From positions 46,017,212-46,081,211 of the forward strand of contig CM069597.1 of NCBI GenBank assembly GCA_035771175.1: a stretch of DNA of 64,000 bases. Reading direction: 5' to 3'. A model generated the notes under the pieces. The model was given only the letters and a program-made list of their open reading frames with translations, made no database searches and was not told the origin of the DNA. Made by a program: the position numbers and the translations under genes. The DNA is from Paratinospora sagittata. Taxonomy: Eukaryota; Streptophyta; Magnoliopsida; Ranunculales; Menispermaceae. The number at the start of each line of letters is the position of its first letter. The first letter of the stretch is position 1. Positions 1 through 11,719 of this stretch are shown here, piece after piece.

Positions 1-941
<941 letters not shown>

Positions 942-951
942 CCTCTAATCA

Positions 952-2000
952 CTGATGTAGGTGAAAAATAAGAGAATATTAACTGTTGCAACCACAGAGA
1001 ATTAATAAGCAAAAAACCTTATAAATAACAGATACATCGCTACCGTAATGTAAAACTAATTCCCATTAACAGTGCCCAGAGTTTTTAGCTAGTAAAATGT
1101 TAATCAATGCATTCTCACGTCAAACAATATAATGCATTCAACCAATAAAAATGACGGTATCCTACTATGTTAAGATAGCTGTAGGATCTGAGCAATGAAG
1201 GGAAATGAAATCCTTAAATCATATAAATGACTCATAAACTTCAAAATTTGGCACAAATTGCAACATTGCAAGAACAAGAATACACCATAATAATTTTGTA
1301 AAATTCCAAACAATCAAGAACATTCTAGAGAAAGATCATACAATGAACCCAATACACAACCACTAAGATCAGAAAAGGAAGCCTCCCGATCAACTCCATA
1401 AACATAAACCAACACATTTACAACTTTTGAACAGAGATGGATTCCATCTAACGCTAATATCCTTCAAAACAAAACTATGCAAAACAAAAACCAAATCCCC
1501 ACCCTGTTGCCGCACCTGGTAGCTTCCTAGTCCTACAACACAAAGAAAACATCAGATATTAGACAACAAAACCTGCAATAAATCCATCACATTTCACAAA
1601 TCCACGGCACCAACCCCACTCTCCCCCTAATTCACATTCTATGTCAAATCCAAAGATCTTAAAGACGATCAACTCACAAACGACCAACTCCATAACCATA
1701 TGAACGCGGTTTTTTCAAATCTCATCCCCAGCATCTTTACCACAAATCCATCTCATATTCCAGCAACAAATCAACACCAAAACCAAGATCTCCACCGCAG
1801 ATACACACAGTACCAATCAGATCTAAACAAATCTACACAGATCCATCTCAACCACCGTAGAACAAGAAGAAATCGCAAGCGAACACGCGATAATTCAAGA
1901 TATCGAACCAGCAATCCACAAACAGATCGATCTAAACAACAATCTTTACCGACATTATCAGATAATCAGAAAAAATCATTGGATGATTTGAAGAACGTAC
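952..2000 (-). other. Actin 5'-UTR leader intron
   Basis: The minus strand reads an exon end AGAAG followed by GTACGT at 2000, and an acceptor CATCAG ending at 952, ten bases before the actin ATG at 941. The 1,049-bp intron is AT-rich. Long leader introns at this site are known from plant actin genes, where they raise expression. The upstream non-coding exon (2001 to about 2170) carries AAACCCTA-type telo-box sequence near 2011 (plus-strand reading). An open frame of 129 codons on the plus strand here is a shadow. Confidence 0.85.
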
Positions 2001-2100
2001 CTTCTAGAAACCCTAGATTTCGTGTTCGTTTCGCGGCCCGGGTTTCTGAAATCGCAGCAGCTCCTCCAAATGAAACTCCCGTGAAATGAAATTGATGTCT

Positions 2101-2760
2101 TAATAAATGAACCACAAATTTTCTCTCTCTAATCATGGCCGTTCATTGGAATCTATGGTCACGATTAAAAGTCTGCTTGGAGTTTTATTATAATAGAATA
2201 GAAATATAAATATTCTTCCTTAGTTGCTACCGCTGGCATAAGACTAGGTCAAAAGAATCAAATCAAACGGTCCAAACGGAGTCCCCCATGATCGTGAGGA
2301 GCATTGAGTCATTTCAACAACTGAAAAGGTCTCCGTTACGTGACGGTAACGTTGCGTGGATCAAGAGAAAGATTCCCTGTACCCTCCAAGCATTTACGCA
2401 CCTTACGTGGCAATCTTTTATTCGACAAATCAGTTAACTGAAAACAATCGAGTCCGTTGATTGGTCTGCGACTACTAAAGTTATTAAAACCCAAGTACAC
2501 AAAAACACCATCTCCATCCAATTCTGGAGAGTTCCTCTCTTACGACGCAAGTTTAAGAACCATCTTTGCCCTCCGAGTTGCCCTTAATGGCAAAACCGTA
2601 GTTTTGTTAAAAACCAAGACACTTTTCTTATTCTCTCCATCGTGCTCCTCAAAGAACTCGGATATAAAGAACGAGATCTCAACCGTCAGTTTCCTAGATT
2701 AAAATCCAGCCGTTCGTTTCCGCTTTCTTTGTCTATAAATAGCCCGGTCTGGCGTCAGAA
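2101..2760. promoter_or_regulatory. Divergent promoter between actin and the 3017 gene
   Basis: About 600 bp separates the start of the actin leader exon (minus) from the leader of the plus-strand gene. TATA candidates are an AT-rich stretch at 2183-2210 for actin and tataaatag at 2731 for the plus gene. A CT-rich leader follows to about 2850. The two genes are head to head, so the region probably serves both. Exact start sites cannot be read from sequence. Confidence 0.55.
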
Positions 2761-3016
2761 ATCCCTAGAATCCGTTTTCGTAGCACTGGCGTTTTCTTCT
2801 CGCTTACGCCTCGCTCTTCGTTTTTCTTCTCTCTCTGTTTCGCTCGCGTTGTAGGGCGAGATTTGTAGGTTTTCTTCAAAAAGATTTAAATCTCACAAGT
2901 TGAAACGCGCGAAAGTTGGTTCGATTACGGTTATTATTGGTTGGTTTGTTTAATCTTGCAGTGTTTAGTTTGTGATTAGGTTTGAATTTACTGAAATTGT
3001 GAAAGTTCGTTGTTCA

Positions 3017-4024
3017 ATGAACGATCAGTCGTTGACGCAGACGATGAATCAATCACATATGTTGAATCGAAGTTACGGAGTTTGGCCGTCGCAGGTTCCT
3101 CTGCCTCCTTTACCAGAAGAATCGAAGAGTTTTCACAATTTGAATCAGCAGAGGCCGCCTGGATTTGGCGGCGGAAGAAGCAATTGGAAGGGAAAGAAAG
3201 GCGGAGATAATAAGTGGAAGGAGAAGCAGCAGCAGCGGAAGGAGATGATGATGATGACAGGTAGTATTGGAAGTGTTGGAGGTGGTGGCGGTGGTGGTGG
3301 TGGTAATGGTAGTTGTGGTGGAGGTTATAAACCGCCAACACTTCACGAATTGCAATCTCAGAATCGATTGAAAGCGAGGAGGTTTTATCCGAAGAAGAAG
3401 TTTAATAATAGATTTGCTCCTTTTGCTCCCAGGAATACGACGTCGTTTATAATCCGAGCGAAGAAATCCGGTGGAATTGCGTCTCTGGTGTCTCCGTGTC
3501 CGGTTACACCGGCGATTTTACCAACGCCTATTTTCTCGCCCTCGAGGGAGGTTTTGGGTGATATGGCGAAGGAAGAGTGGGGAGTCGATGATTACGGATC
3601 GATGAATGGTTTGATTCGGCTTAGAATGCCTGGAAATGAGGTTCGTGGGGACGAGGAGGATGACGAGGAAGGTGGTGGTGGATCGAGCGAGAGCGATGTC
3701 GAAGAGCATGTTGAAGTGGAGAGGCGATTGGACCACGATTTGAGCCGGTTTGAGATGATATATCCTACTGGTGGTGGTGGCGATGATCTAGCGGAGGATC
3801 GAGTGGATGATCAGGACTCGCATATTACGCAGCTGGCGGAGGAGAATTTAACGTTGAAAGAGCGGTTGTTCTTGATGGAGAAAGAGTTGGGAGATTTGAG
3901 GAGAAGATTGATAAGGTTGGAAGCTGAGAGAGGTTTGGAAAAGGAGAATATAGACGACGAGGCGTCGGAGAATGAAGGGTGTGGGGATGTCTGCTCAGAG
4001 AAGAGCGTCGGTGACGGTGACTAA
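3017..4024 (+). CDS. Conserved plant protein of unknown function, C-terminal coiled coil
   Basis: A 335-residue single-exon frame. I chose ATG 3017 (MNDQSLTQTMNQ); the same frame upstream has only a GTG. In order: a Ser/Gln/Pro-rich N-terminus, a basic stretch with PPGFGGG and KGKKGG, a Met run and a poly-Gly tract around residues 85-105, then a well-ordered core with HELQSQNRLKARRFYPKKK, SFIIRAKKSGGIASL, SPCPVTPAILPTPIFSPSRE and LGDMAKEEWG. A very acidic linker follows, and a leucine-rich coiled coil at about residues 273-312. The core looks like a plant-only conserved family, but I cannot name a function. The basic N-terminus and acidic C-terminus suggest a nuclear or RNA-associated scaffold; this is inference. 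A leader intron ending at 2961 is likely (TTGCAG), with its donor possibly at 2865. Confidence 0.85.
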   Translation: MNDQSLTQTMNQSHMLNRSYGVWPSQVPLPPLPEESKSFHNLNQQRPPGFGGGRSNWKGKKGGDNKWKEKQQQRKEMMMMTGSIGSVGGGGGGGGGNGSCGGGYKPPTLHELQSQNRLKARRFYPKKKFNNRFAPFAPRNTTSFIIRAKKSGGIASLVSPCPVTPAILPTPIFSPSREVLGDMAKEEWGVDDYGSMNGLIRLRMPGNEVRGDEEDDEEGGGGSSESDVEEHVEVERRLDHDLSRFEMIYPTGGGGDDLAEDRVDDQDSHITQLAEENLTLKERLFLMEKELGDLRRRLIRLEAERGLEKENIDDEASENEGCGDVCSEKSVGDGD

Positions 4025-5655
4025 TGCGATGTGATCGATGGTCCCGCATTGATGTAAGTCTCTTCTCTGTACAGATATTAACCTGGGGCGTTTATCACTT
4101 CTTGTTATCCGTCCGAATTTATGTATATAGTTGACTTAGTGTTAGCTTTTCAATTCCGTTTATATGAGTGCAGGGTTCTCTGTGCTCACAACCTGAAATT
4201 CAGACAAATATAGAATTAACACTAGATGATTTTCTGGTTGGGTTCTTTAAATGCGTTTAATTCAGGGGGAGGGTTTTAGTATTGGGGTTTTAATCAAACT
4301 TAACCGCTGGGGTTTGGTTATTTCACTGGTTGTGTAGTGTTGTACTACTTGATGACTCTGTTAGTTTGTTCCCATCACTTGTGTGAAAACAAGTGAAACT
4401 AAGTACTGATGTTTTAATTACTAAGTTCTATGGTATTTCATTTGCTAAATATTTGTTCTCTCGTCTATAGTTGTTGTTTTGCTTTGTTTTAATTTTTTTT
4501 TTTCATAATTGTATTGGGGATTTTTGAGAACAAGTTATGTTTCTTTTGTGGATTCTCCTTAGTTATCCAAATGCATAGCATTGTTGAGCTGTAGAAGAAA
4601 ATTTGGGTGCTATCCTCGGTATTGATGGAGCCTCTTACAGTAACAGGAGCCAAGAAAATCATGCTACTACCGTTTTTTCACACATACTGTCTGTGGTGAG
4701 AGGAAAATCCATCTACTTTTGTCAGTTATGTTACTGGGATTTGAATTCTTATATGTTCATTGGGCAAATGCTTGTTTTTGCGTTGTGTCAAGCAGTTTGG
4801 GTCCTTGAAGAGCTCTGTTTATGAGCTATTATGAGCAGCACTGAAAGGAACAGGTTGGTTCAAAATTTACACCGACCTTGTTTATCTAACTTCTCTTTTG
4901 CAGGATTTGAAATCTCAAGAAGTTAAGACATCGGTAAGGATGTTGCCTCCTTTATGTATTGTGCGCGCCAGGTGATCCGATGAAGAGATGGAATTCAGCT
5001 TGCATTATTGGGTGACATTCAGAGTAAGATTGCAGGTTGGTCTAGAAAATGGTAATTGTACATATAATGGCAAGCAGATTACTTGTGCTGCATTGGGTAA
5101 CATTGTCACATTCACCGTTTCCATAATTTCTGTTGCTGTGGATTCAAAAGATTGCAGCTATATATACCAGGGAAATGAACTGTGGCTACTTCCATTCGTT
5201 TGATGCTTTAGATTTGCCAGAGAAAAGCCGGAAGGACTTCTGTATGGGTCTAAAGAGTTAAATATTCTTTAATGCTATTTCTCTTCTACATGCAATGGAC
5301 GAGAAGTTGCTCACTTTTCACTCAGGTGAGAGGCCACAAGGTTCATGGTGCCTGTTGATGCGGTCTCTTTTGAGATAATTACAGGTACTGTCACTGCTTG
5401 CAATCTGCTGGATGTGGATCAGTGACTATTGGTGGTGTGGACTACAAGTACAAGGGATTGGGGTGTTTTGTAATTTTTTTCATTATTATTGTTGTTTTTA
5501 AATAACTTTTTGGGACTCCAAAAATGAGAACTTTCTACTGATTTACTGAGTACTTTTACAAATCTCTTAAGAGTTCTAAAGAAAAGACATTTTTAACACT
5601 CAAGACAGAGTTAGAAATAGTGATTTCGATTTGGTTAGCGGAGAATTTGAATTTG
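4025..5655 (+). other. 3' flank of the 3017 gene, no convincing coding frame
   Basis: AT-rich sequence with short open frames only (73 codons at 4603, 71 codons at 4988). Some splice-like segments occur, for example an AG at 4903 followed by about 30 bases and GTAAGG near 4935. They could be 3'-UTR exons or an alternative transcript end of the upstream gene. Nothing recognisable is encoded. It ends at the copia element. Confidence 0.4.
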
Positions 5656-5826
5656 TAGTTTTAGAGAATAAAAATGGCTTAATTCATTAATCAGCACAAA
5701 GGCTTTTAAATAGAGTTACAAAAGCTATTTGAACAGATAGATACAAAGGCAAATAACAACTTATCTAACGTGTCCTTAAGTATAAGGTAACAACGCTTAT
5801 GACTAAGTACATGACTTTAATCTGTA
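5656..5826 (-). repeat. 3' LTR of the copia element
   Basis: 171 bp, matching 10381-10571 from tagttttagag to gactttaatct. It differs by scattered substitutions and lacks an 18-19 bp segment present in the other LTR after acaaaggc. The terminal dinucleotide has decayed to TA where the other LTR has TG. The divergence indicates an old insertion. Confidence 0.85.
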
Positions 5827-5882
5827 CCCTTTTTCAAGTTGGTGTATAAATATTATACATGTCCAACTTGTTTACAAGAAAA

Positions 5883-8800
5883 TTAAATGTCGGTTTGAAT
5901 AAACCCTTTGTTAAGATGTCTGCAGTCTGATTTTCGGACTTCAAGAAAGGAATACAGATGACTTATGACTTTTGCTTCCAAATTCTCTTTTATTAAGTGT
6001 CGATCAACCTCTATATGTTTGGTCCTGTCGTGTTGTACGGGATTGTGTGCAATGCTTATTGCAGCCTTGTTTTCGCAAAATAGCTTAATAGGTAGATTGG
6101 CTTCCAGTTTCAGCTTTTTGAGAACTCGTTTTATCCATAGAATCTTGCAGACTTCATTAGCCATCGCCCTGTACTTGGCTTCCGCGCTACTCTGAGCAAC
6201 CGCACTCTGTTTTTTACTCCTCCAGGTTACCAAGTTTCCCCATACGTAGGTGCAATATCCCGAAGTCGACTTTCTGTCCGTGATTGAACCAGCCCAATCT
6301 GCGTTCGTGAAGGCTTCGATGTTCCTATTATCTCCTTTTTTGAAAAGAAGACCTTTACCAGGACTGCTCTTCAAATACCTCAGAATCCGATAGGCAGCCT
6401 CAAGGTGTTCTTCATAAGGGCGATGCATGAACTGACTCACCATGCTCACAGCGAATGCAATATCAGGCCGTGTGTGGGAGAGGTAAATGAGTCTCCCAAC
6501 AAGCCGCTGGTATTGCTGAATATCCACCGGGTTTCCTTGGTTGACATTACCAAGCTTTTTGTTCGGATCGATAGGAGTATCTATAGGACGACAACCACTC
6601 ATTCTCGATCCCTTCAAGAAATCCATAATGTACTTCCGTTGAGAAACAACAATTCCCTGTTTAGACCGTGCAACCTCCATAGCCAATAAATACTTCATAT
6701 TTCCTAGATCTTTGATCTTAAACTCTTTGGCGAGTTTGTTCTTCATTGCTTCCAATTCTTCTTGGTCATTTCCGGTGAGAAGTATATCATCGACGTAGAC
6801 GATCAGGACTGCAATCTTTCCACCGCTGGAGTAGCGAGTGAACAAAGTATGGTCTGATTGTGCTTGAGAATAGCCCTGTTTCTTCACCACTTGTGTGAAC
6901 CTTTCAAACCACGCGCGCGGTGACTGTTTGAGTCTGTACAACGCCTTCTCCAATCTACACTCTTTGGCTCCGAACTTGTGTTCGAAACCTGGCGGTGGAA
7001 GCATGTAGACTTCTTCCTCCAATCTGTCGTTCAAAAACGCGTTTTTCACGTCGAACTGTCGTAAAGGCCAGTCTAAATTCGCTGCAATAGACAACAAAAT
7101 TCGAATGGTATTAAGTTTGGCTACCGGAGCAAAAGTCTCGGTGTAGTCAATGCCGTAGGTTTGTGTAAACCCCTTGGCAACCAGTCGAGCTTTGTGTCTC
7201 TCAAGTGTTCCGTTGACATTGAACTTTGGTGTGAAAACTCATTTGCAGCCAACTGTGGGAGTGTCCTTTGGAAGCTCTTCAAGTTTTCATGTCTGATTTC
7301 TCTCAAGAGCAGTCATCTCCTCAAGAACAGCCTTTCTCCACTCCGGAACATTTAGAGCCTCCTGTATGTTATTTGGAATCTGAACATTCGAGACATTTGT
7401 TGTAAAAGTAGCAAACGAAGATGAGAGTTTTGAGTAAGATACAAACTGAGACATAGGATATTTGACACACGACCTTTTTTCTTTTCTAAGGGCTATTGGC
7501 ATATCAAACTCAGGATTAGAAGGGCCAGAAGACTTACCAATTTCATTTTCCAGCCTTGGTTCAGATTCTTGACGAGGCAAGGGTGCAGTGGCTTCAATTC
7601 GTCGATGAGTGAACTTTCTTTCATATATTTGCCCAAATCGTTTTTTATTCTGATCGTTACATTCTTTTTCCAATGGCAGTTGAGATTCAATATGTTCATG
7701 TGGAGTTTTTTCAAGGTTAGGAATATCCAAATTTCTTAGACTTAAGGAAGTGTCACTTTGGTTAACTAACTCTAGATTTTCTCTCACATTTATCTCTTCA
7801 ACTTGCCTTATCTTTTCGTTTCCTCTATTATAATCAAATCCTAGAAAATCTAAATCTAGATCTAATAAGAGATCACAGTTTTTGTTATTCGCAATGTTCT
7901 TGAGATTGTGACGAAGATTAAACCTATTATTTGATATTCCTAGATTTGCCAAATTCGAATCTTTAACCGAGTTCTCCCCCTGAAGATGAGGATTAAAAAA
8001 AGGAATATTTTCAAAGAATTTAACATCCATTGTGACAAAAAAAAATTTAAAAACCGAGTCAAAACACTTATACCCTTTTTGATTCAGAGCAATCCCAACA
8101 AACATACATTTTCGGGCTTTGGGGTCAAGTTTACTAGCATTCTTAATAGGATTCCTAATAAATACAGTGCATCCAAATATTTTCAAGGACATAGTATTAA
8201 ACAACCGAGATTGTGAAAATAGATTTTGAAGACAAGTGATTGGTGTTTGAAACTTTAAGATTTTAGATAGCAATCTATTCATCAGATAAGTGGCATGCAA
8301 AATAGCCTCTCCCCACAGATATTTAGGAACCTTATTAGAGAAAAGTAAAACGCGACTTATCTCAAGAAGGTGTCTGTTCTTCTTCTCGGCAATGTCGTTC
8401 TGTTGAGGAGTGTCGTTACAAGAACTCTGTTGAACAATTCCTTTTTCATCAAAAAATCTTCCTAAGACTTGAGAAAAGTATTCACAACCATTATCACTTT
8501 TTAGAATAAGTATACTCGTGTTAAATTGATTTTCAACCATATGATAAAATTTTTTGAAAACAGTTTCCACTTCAGACTTTTCGTTGAGTAAATAAACCCA
8601 ACTAACTCTAGTGTGATCATCGATTAGAGTAATAAACCAACGTTTTCCATGACAAGTAGACACTCTTGAAGGACCCCAAAGGTCACTGTGTACTAGTGCA
8701 AAAGGTTTTGAAGGTGTATAAACACGTGAAGGATATGTACTGCGATGATGCTTGGATAACACACAGATTTCACACTGAAAAGAAGATGAATTTTTATTGC

Positions 8801-10331
8801 GAAATAAAACAAGAAACAATTGTTTTAAATAATGAAAATTTGCATGACCTAGTCTAAAATGCCATAAATAAATCTCATCGTTACTGAAACCAGAAGCAAT
8901 TTTTAGGCAAGTATTCCGTTGAGCCTTTTTATTCAAGTACGTTCCCTCATCTAGAAAGTAAAGGCCGTCACACTCCCTAGCACTGCCAATCATCGTCCCC
9001 GAGGCCAGATCTTGAAATTCACAGTAAGAGGAGAGAAAAGTGGCAGAATAATTAAGAGTTGATGTTAGTTTACTGATAGAGATAAGATTACAAGATAATT
9101 TAGGCACATGTAGGACATTAGACAAGGTTAGCACATCAGAAAGTTTTATATCGCCTATACCAGCAATAGCAGAAAAAGAACCATCTGCTATTCTAACTTT
9201 GTGATTTCCTGCACAAGGTTTATATGAGAAGAAAAAACTGGAACAACTAGTCATGTGGTCGAAGGCCCCTGAATCAATAATCCAGGTGGTCTTAGGTTGG
9301 GAACAAACAAAGGATGACACGGACTTAGGATTACCATTTTGGACAAAGGAACAGGAAGGTTTATTCTAAGACGACTGTAATAGATTCAACAATTGCTCTA
9401 TTTGTTCCTTCGTGAATGGAGACTGCCCGGAGTTGATGTGATGCTCTTGAGGAAGTTCAGCCACAGTTTGAAGAGCTCACTCAGGACAAGGCGGCTTCCC
9501 ACCAGGTGGTTTCCCATGTATTTTCCAGCAAGTCTCACGAGTATGCCAGAACTTTTTGCAGAAGTCACACCAAGGCTTCTTTTTCTTGTCACCACCGGAC
9601 TCAGCCCCTTTGACAAACAATGCAGACGTATCGGAGCTGGAATCTATTGTAGAAGGGTCATTGTTGTACATAATCTTCCTGCGACTCTCCTCCAAACGAA
9701 TCTCAGAAAACCCCTCTCGAATGGAAGGAAGAGGACGGCGGCCGAGAATTCTTCCCTTAACATCATCCAGGTTGCGCTGAATCCCGGCAAGCAGCATGAA
9801 GACGCGATCGTTCTCTTCACGCTTCTTTTGTCGAAGAAAATCAGCTTGGCTCTCCCACACATCGTCATGACATTGATCCAGTTCTTGCCACCACGCCACC
9901 ATCTCATTATAGTAGCTTGTGACATCACGATTCCCTTGCTTGGATTTCCACAGTTGAGTCTTCAACTCGAAGATTTGTGAAGAATTTTCCAAGTCAGTGT
10001 AAGTTTCACGAACAGAGTCTCATACCTCCTTAGCAGACTTCATAAATAGATGAGGTTTTGCAATTGAGGCATCCATGGAATTGAGCAGCCATGCCGTAAC
10101 TAGGGAGTTCTCTGAACGCCATAATCTGTAACCAGAATCTGTTGCCTCCGGCTCCTTGGTTTCTCCTGTTAAATAGCCCAATGCAAGCTTCACGGACTCA
10201 GACCATTCAAGGTAATTCTAACCATTCAATCTATGCACAGTGACTTGCATAGACGAATGAACAGACTCACTGATAGGTGCAGGAGTATAGCGAAGGGTAG
10301 AGATGGCTCCAGAGTTTGACTCGTTAGCCAT
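5883..10331 (-). pseudogene. Copia gag-pol polyprotein, inactivated
   Basis: Starts at ATG 10331 (MANESNSGAISTLRY). One reading frame runs through gag, protease, integrase and reverse transcriptase. It is cut by six stops: TAG 10220, TGA 10022, TGA 9479, TAG 9368, TGA 7289 and TGA 7241. A frameshift follows near 5950. Gag has the zinc knuckle CDFCKKFWHTRETC. Protease has WIIDSGAFDHM. Integrase has the GAG-pre region, HSDLWGPS, SDNGCEY and the third acidic residue in DIAEKKNRHL. Reverse transcriptase has the YVDDILLTG active site. RNase H has NADWAGSITDRKSTSGYC. Most stops are what Trp TGG to TGA or CAG to TAG transitions would produce, as expected from deamination of methylated cytosine in a silenced copy. 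No mobility is expected. Confidence 0.92.
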
Positions 10332-10366
10332 AGAAAAAAAAAATTAGGATTTCTAAGAGAATTTTA

Positions 10367-10378
10367 GCTCTAATACCA
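10367..10378 (-). other. Primer-binding site (initiator Met-tRNA type)
   Basis: The minus strand reads TGGTATTAGAGC directly after the LTR. The canonical plant form is TGGTATCAGAGC, so one C-to-T change has occurred. Confidence 0.8.
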
Positions 10379-10380
10379 TA

Positions 10381-10571
10381 TAGTTTTAGAGAATAAAAAT
10401 GACTTAATTCATTAATCAGCAGAAAGACTTTGACATAGAGTTACAAAAGCTATCTGAACAGATAGATACAAAGGCTAGAAAATAGAATATAAAATAACAA
10501 CCTATCTAACGCGTTCCTAAGTATAAGGTAACAACCTAACAGCCTAACTAAGTACATGACTTTAATCTACA
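10381..10571 (-). repeat. 5' LTR of the copia element
   Basis: 191 bp. On the minus strand it starts TGTAGATTAAAG and ends TCTCTAAAACTA. It is short for a copia LTR. The primer-binding site begins two to three bases past its end. Confidence 0.85.
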
Positions 10572-11719
10572 AAATTGTTATGTTCTATTTATGTCTCTGG
10601 AATCTCTGCTTGGTGTGAATTGTTTCTTTGAATCATTTTTTAAAATTATGAACAACAATTTTAATTTAAAAAAAAAAAAAAGCAATAGGAAGTCTTTTAT
10701 TATTTGAAAGTTTTCTTTTCGAATTATTGGAAGTAATAGTTCTTTTGATTAAATTTTTGAAGGAGTTTTAATAGTCATTTCTATTTTTTTTAATTCATTG
10801 TCCTGGTGGTTTGTAACTATATTTTCTGTATCGGGAAGAGTGAGTGATGATGTTCATGTCTCTCTTTTCTATATGATCCCTGTAGCTCGTAATCATCATT
10901 CTGAACACACAGATCCTTTATTTCTATCAAATGTCTTTTTCTTCAAAGACCGTACTCACGCACAGCACAACCATTGCCGTTCGAAGTTAAAATGTTTTTC
11001 AGATGGCGCGGAACATTCAGTTCTGTTATTGGTTCTCGTTAAAGACGTACATAAATTTTTCTTTTTGGGGCCACGTCATAGTTCTCCCAGTACGTTTTTG
11101 ACTACGATTCAAATTATTAAAAAAAATCAAAGTGTAAAACTAGTGTTTTTAAGAAAATAATACAATAATATCGTTCAATAATTTCAACTCGACTGGTGGT
11201 GTTAATAGTTGGTTCAAAAACGTGACATTGAATTAAATTAATGCGTGTTGTTTGATTTAGGTTGATTTTTAACATATTTGATTGGAGTTGTAGATTAAAA
11301 ATTTAAAAATTGTATTAATTTAAATTAAATAAATTAAAGTTAAAATAATTATTTACGTTAAATATATTATAATATTTATTTATTATATAATTATAAATAT
11401 AGTTCTTAATGACAATAAAATTAAATATTTACATATAATTATAGGTTAAACGTATAAACCCATTAAACCGAATCGGACGGATTTCATCTAAAAAAAACAA
11501 AAAAATCAGACGGACTTGGGTAAGCGATCGGTTTCAGTTCGCACTGAAACGAACTGATGACACCCTAGACTAAGACCGAGTTCTCGAGTTGCTCTCGCTC
11601 AGTCTACCGCGGGTCTCTCCGTGGCTTCCCTAATCCCTGCACCGCTGTAGAGGGAGGAAGCGAGAGAGAGAAAGAGGCGCTTCGCTCTGTTCTGTAATTC
11701 TCTATCGCACGCAGCAGAT
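10572..11719. other. Intergenic region and promoter of the J-domain gene
   Basis: AT-rich with poly-A and poly-T runs. A 120-codon open frame at 10798-11160 begins with a non-ATG codon and matches nothing I recognise. From about 11560 the sequence becomes GC- and CT-rich (gagttctcgagttgctctcgctcag), which fits the 5' UTR of the gene starting at 11720. No clear TATA box was found. Confidence 0.4.

Larger units (their letters stand above)
5656..10571 (-). mobile_element. Ty1/copia LTR retrotransposon, degenerate
   Basis: A complete but dead element on the minus strand, about 4.9 kb. The two LTRs (10381-10571 as 5' LTR, 5656-5826 as 3' LTR) share most of their sequence. Just inside the 5' LTR is a primer-binding site TGGTATTAGAGC (10367-10378), complementary to plant initiator Met-tRNA apart from one base. 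A purine tract gaaaaaggg precedes the 3' LTR. The internal order is gag, protease, integrase, reverse transcriptase, RNase H, which is the copia order. I find no clean 5-bp target duplication (atttg left, aaatt or aattg right). It lies between the 3017 gene and the J-domain gene. Confidence 0.93.

Noticed and set aside
1700..2089. 129-codon plus-strand frame
   Set aside because: It lies in the actin leader intron and leader exon on the other strand; composition is Asn, Gln, Arg and Ser with no domain.
2988..4049. Antisense frames opposite the 3017 gene (117, 81, 72 and 74 codons)
   Set aside because: Low-complexity His, Ser and Thr runs produced by the Gly- and acidic-rich sense strand.
4603..5203. 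Two small frames downstream of the 3017 gene as separate genes
   Set aside because: Short, no domain, no homology recognised; more likely 3' UTR or intergenic.
9393..9980. 195-codon plus-strand frame
   Set aside because: Antisense shadow of the copia gag region.
10798..11160. 120-codon plus-strand frame upstream of the J-domain gene
   Set aside because: Begins with a non-ATG codon, has no recognisable domain and ends in AT-rich sequence.
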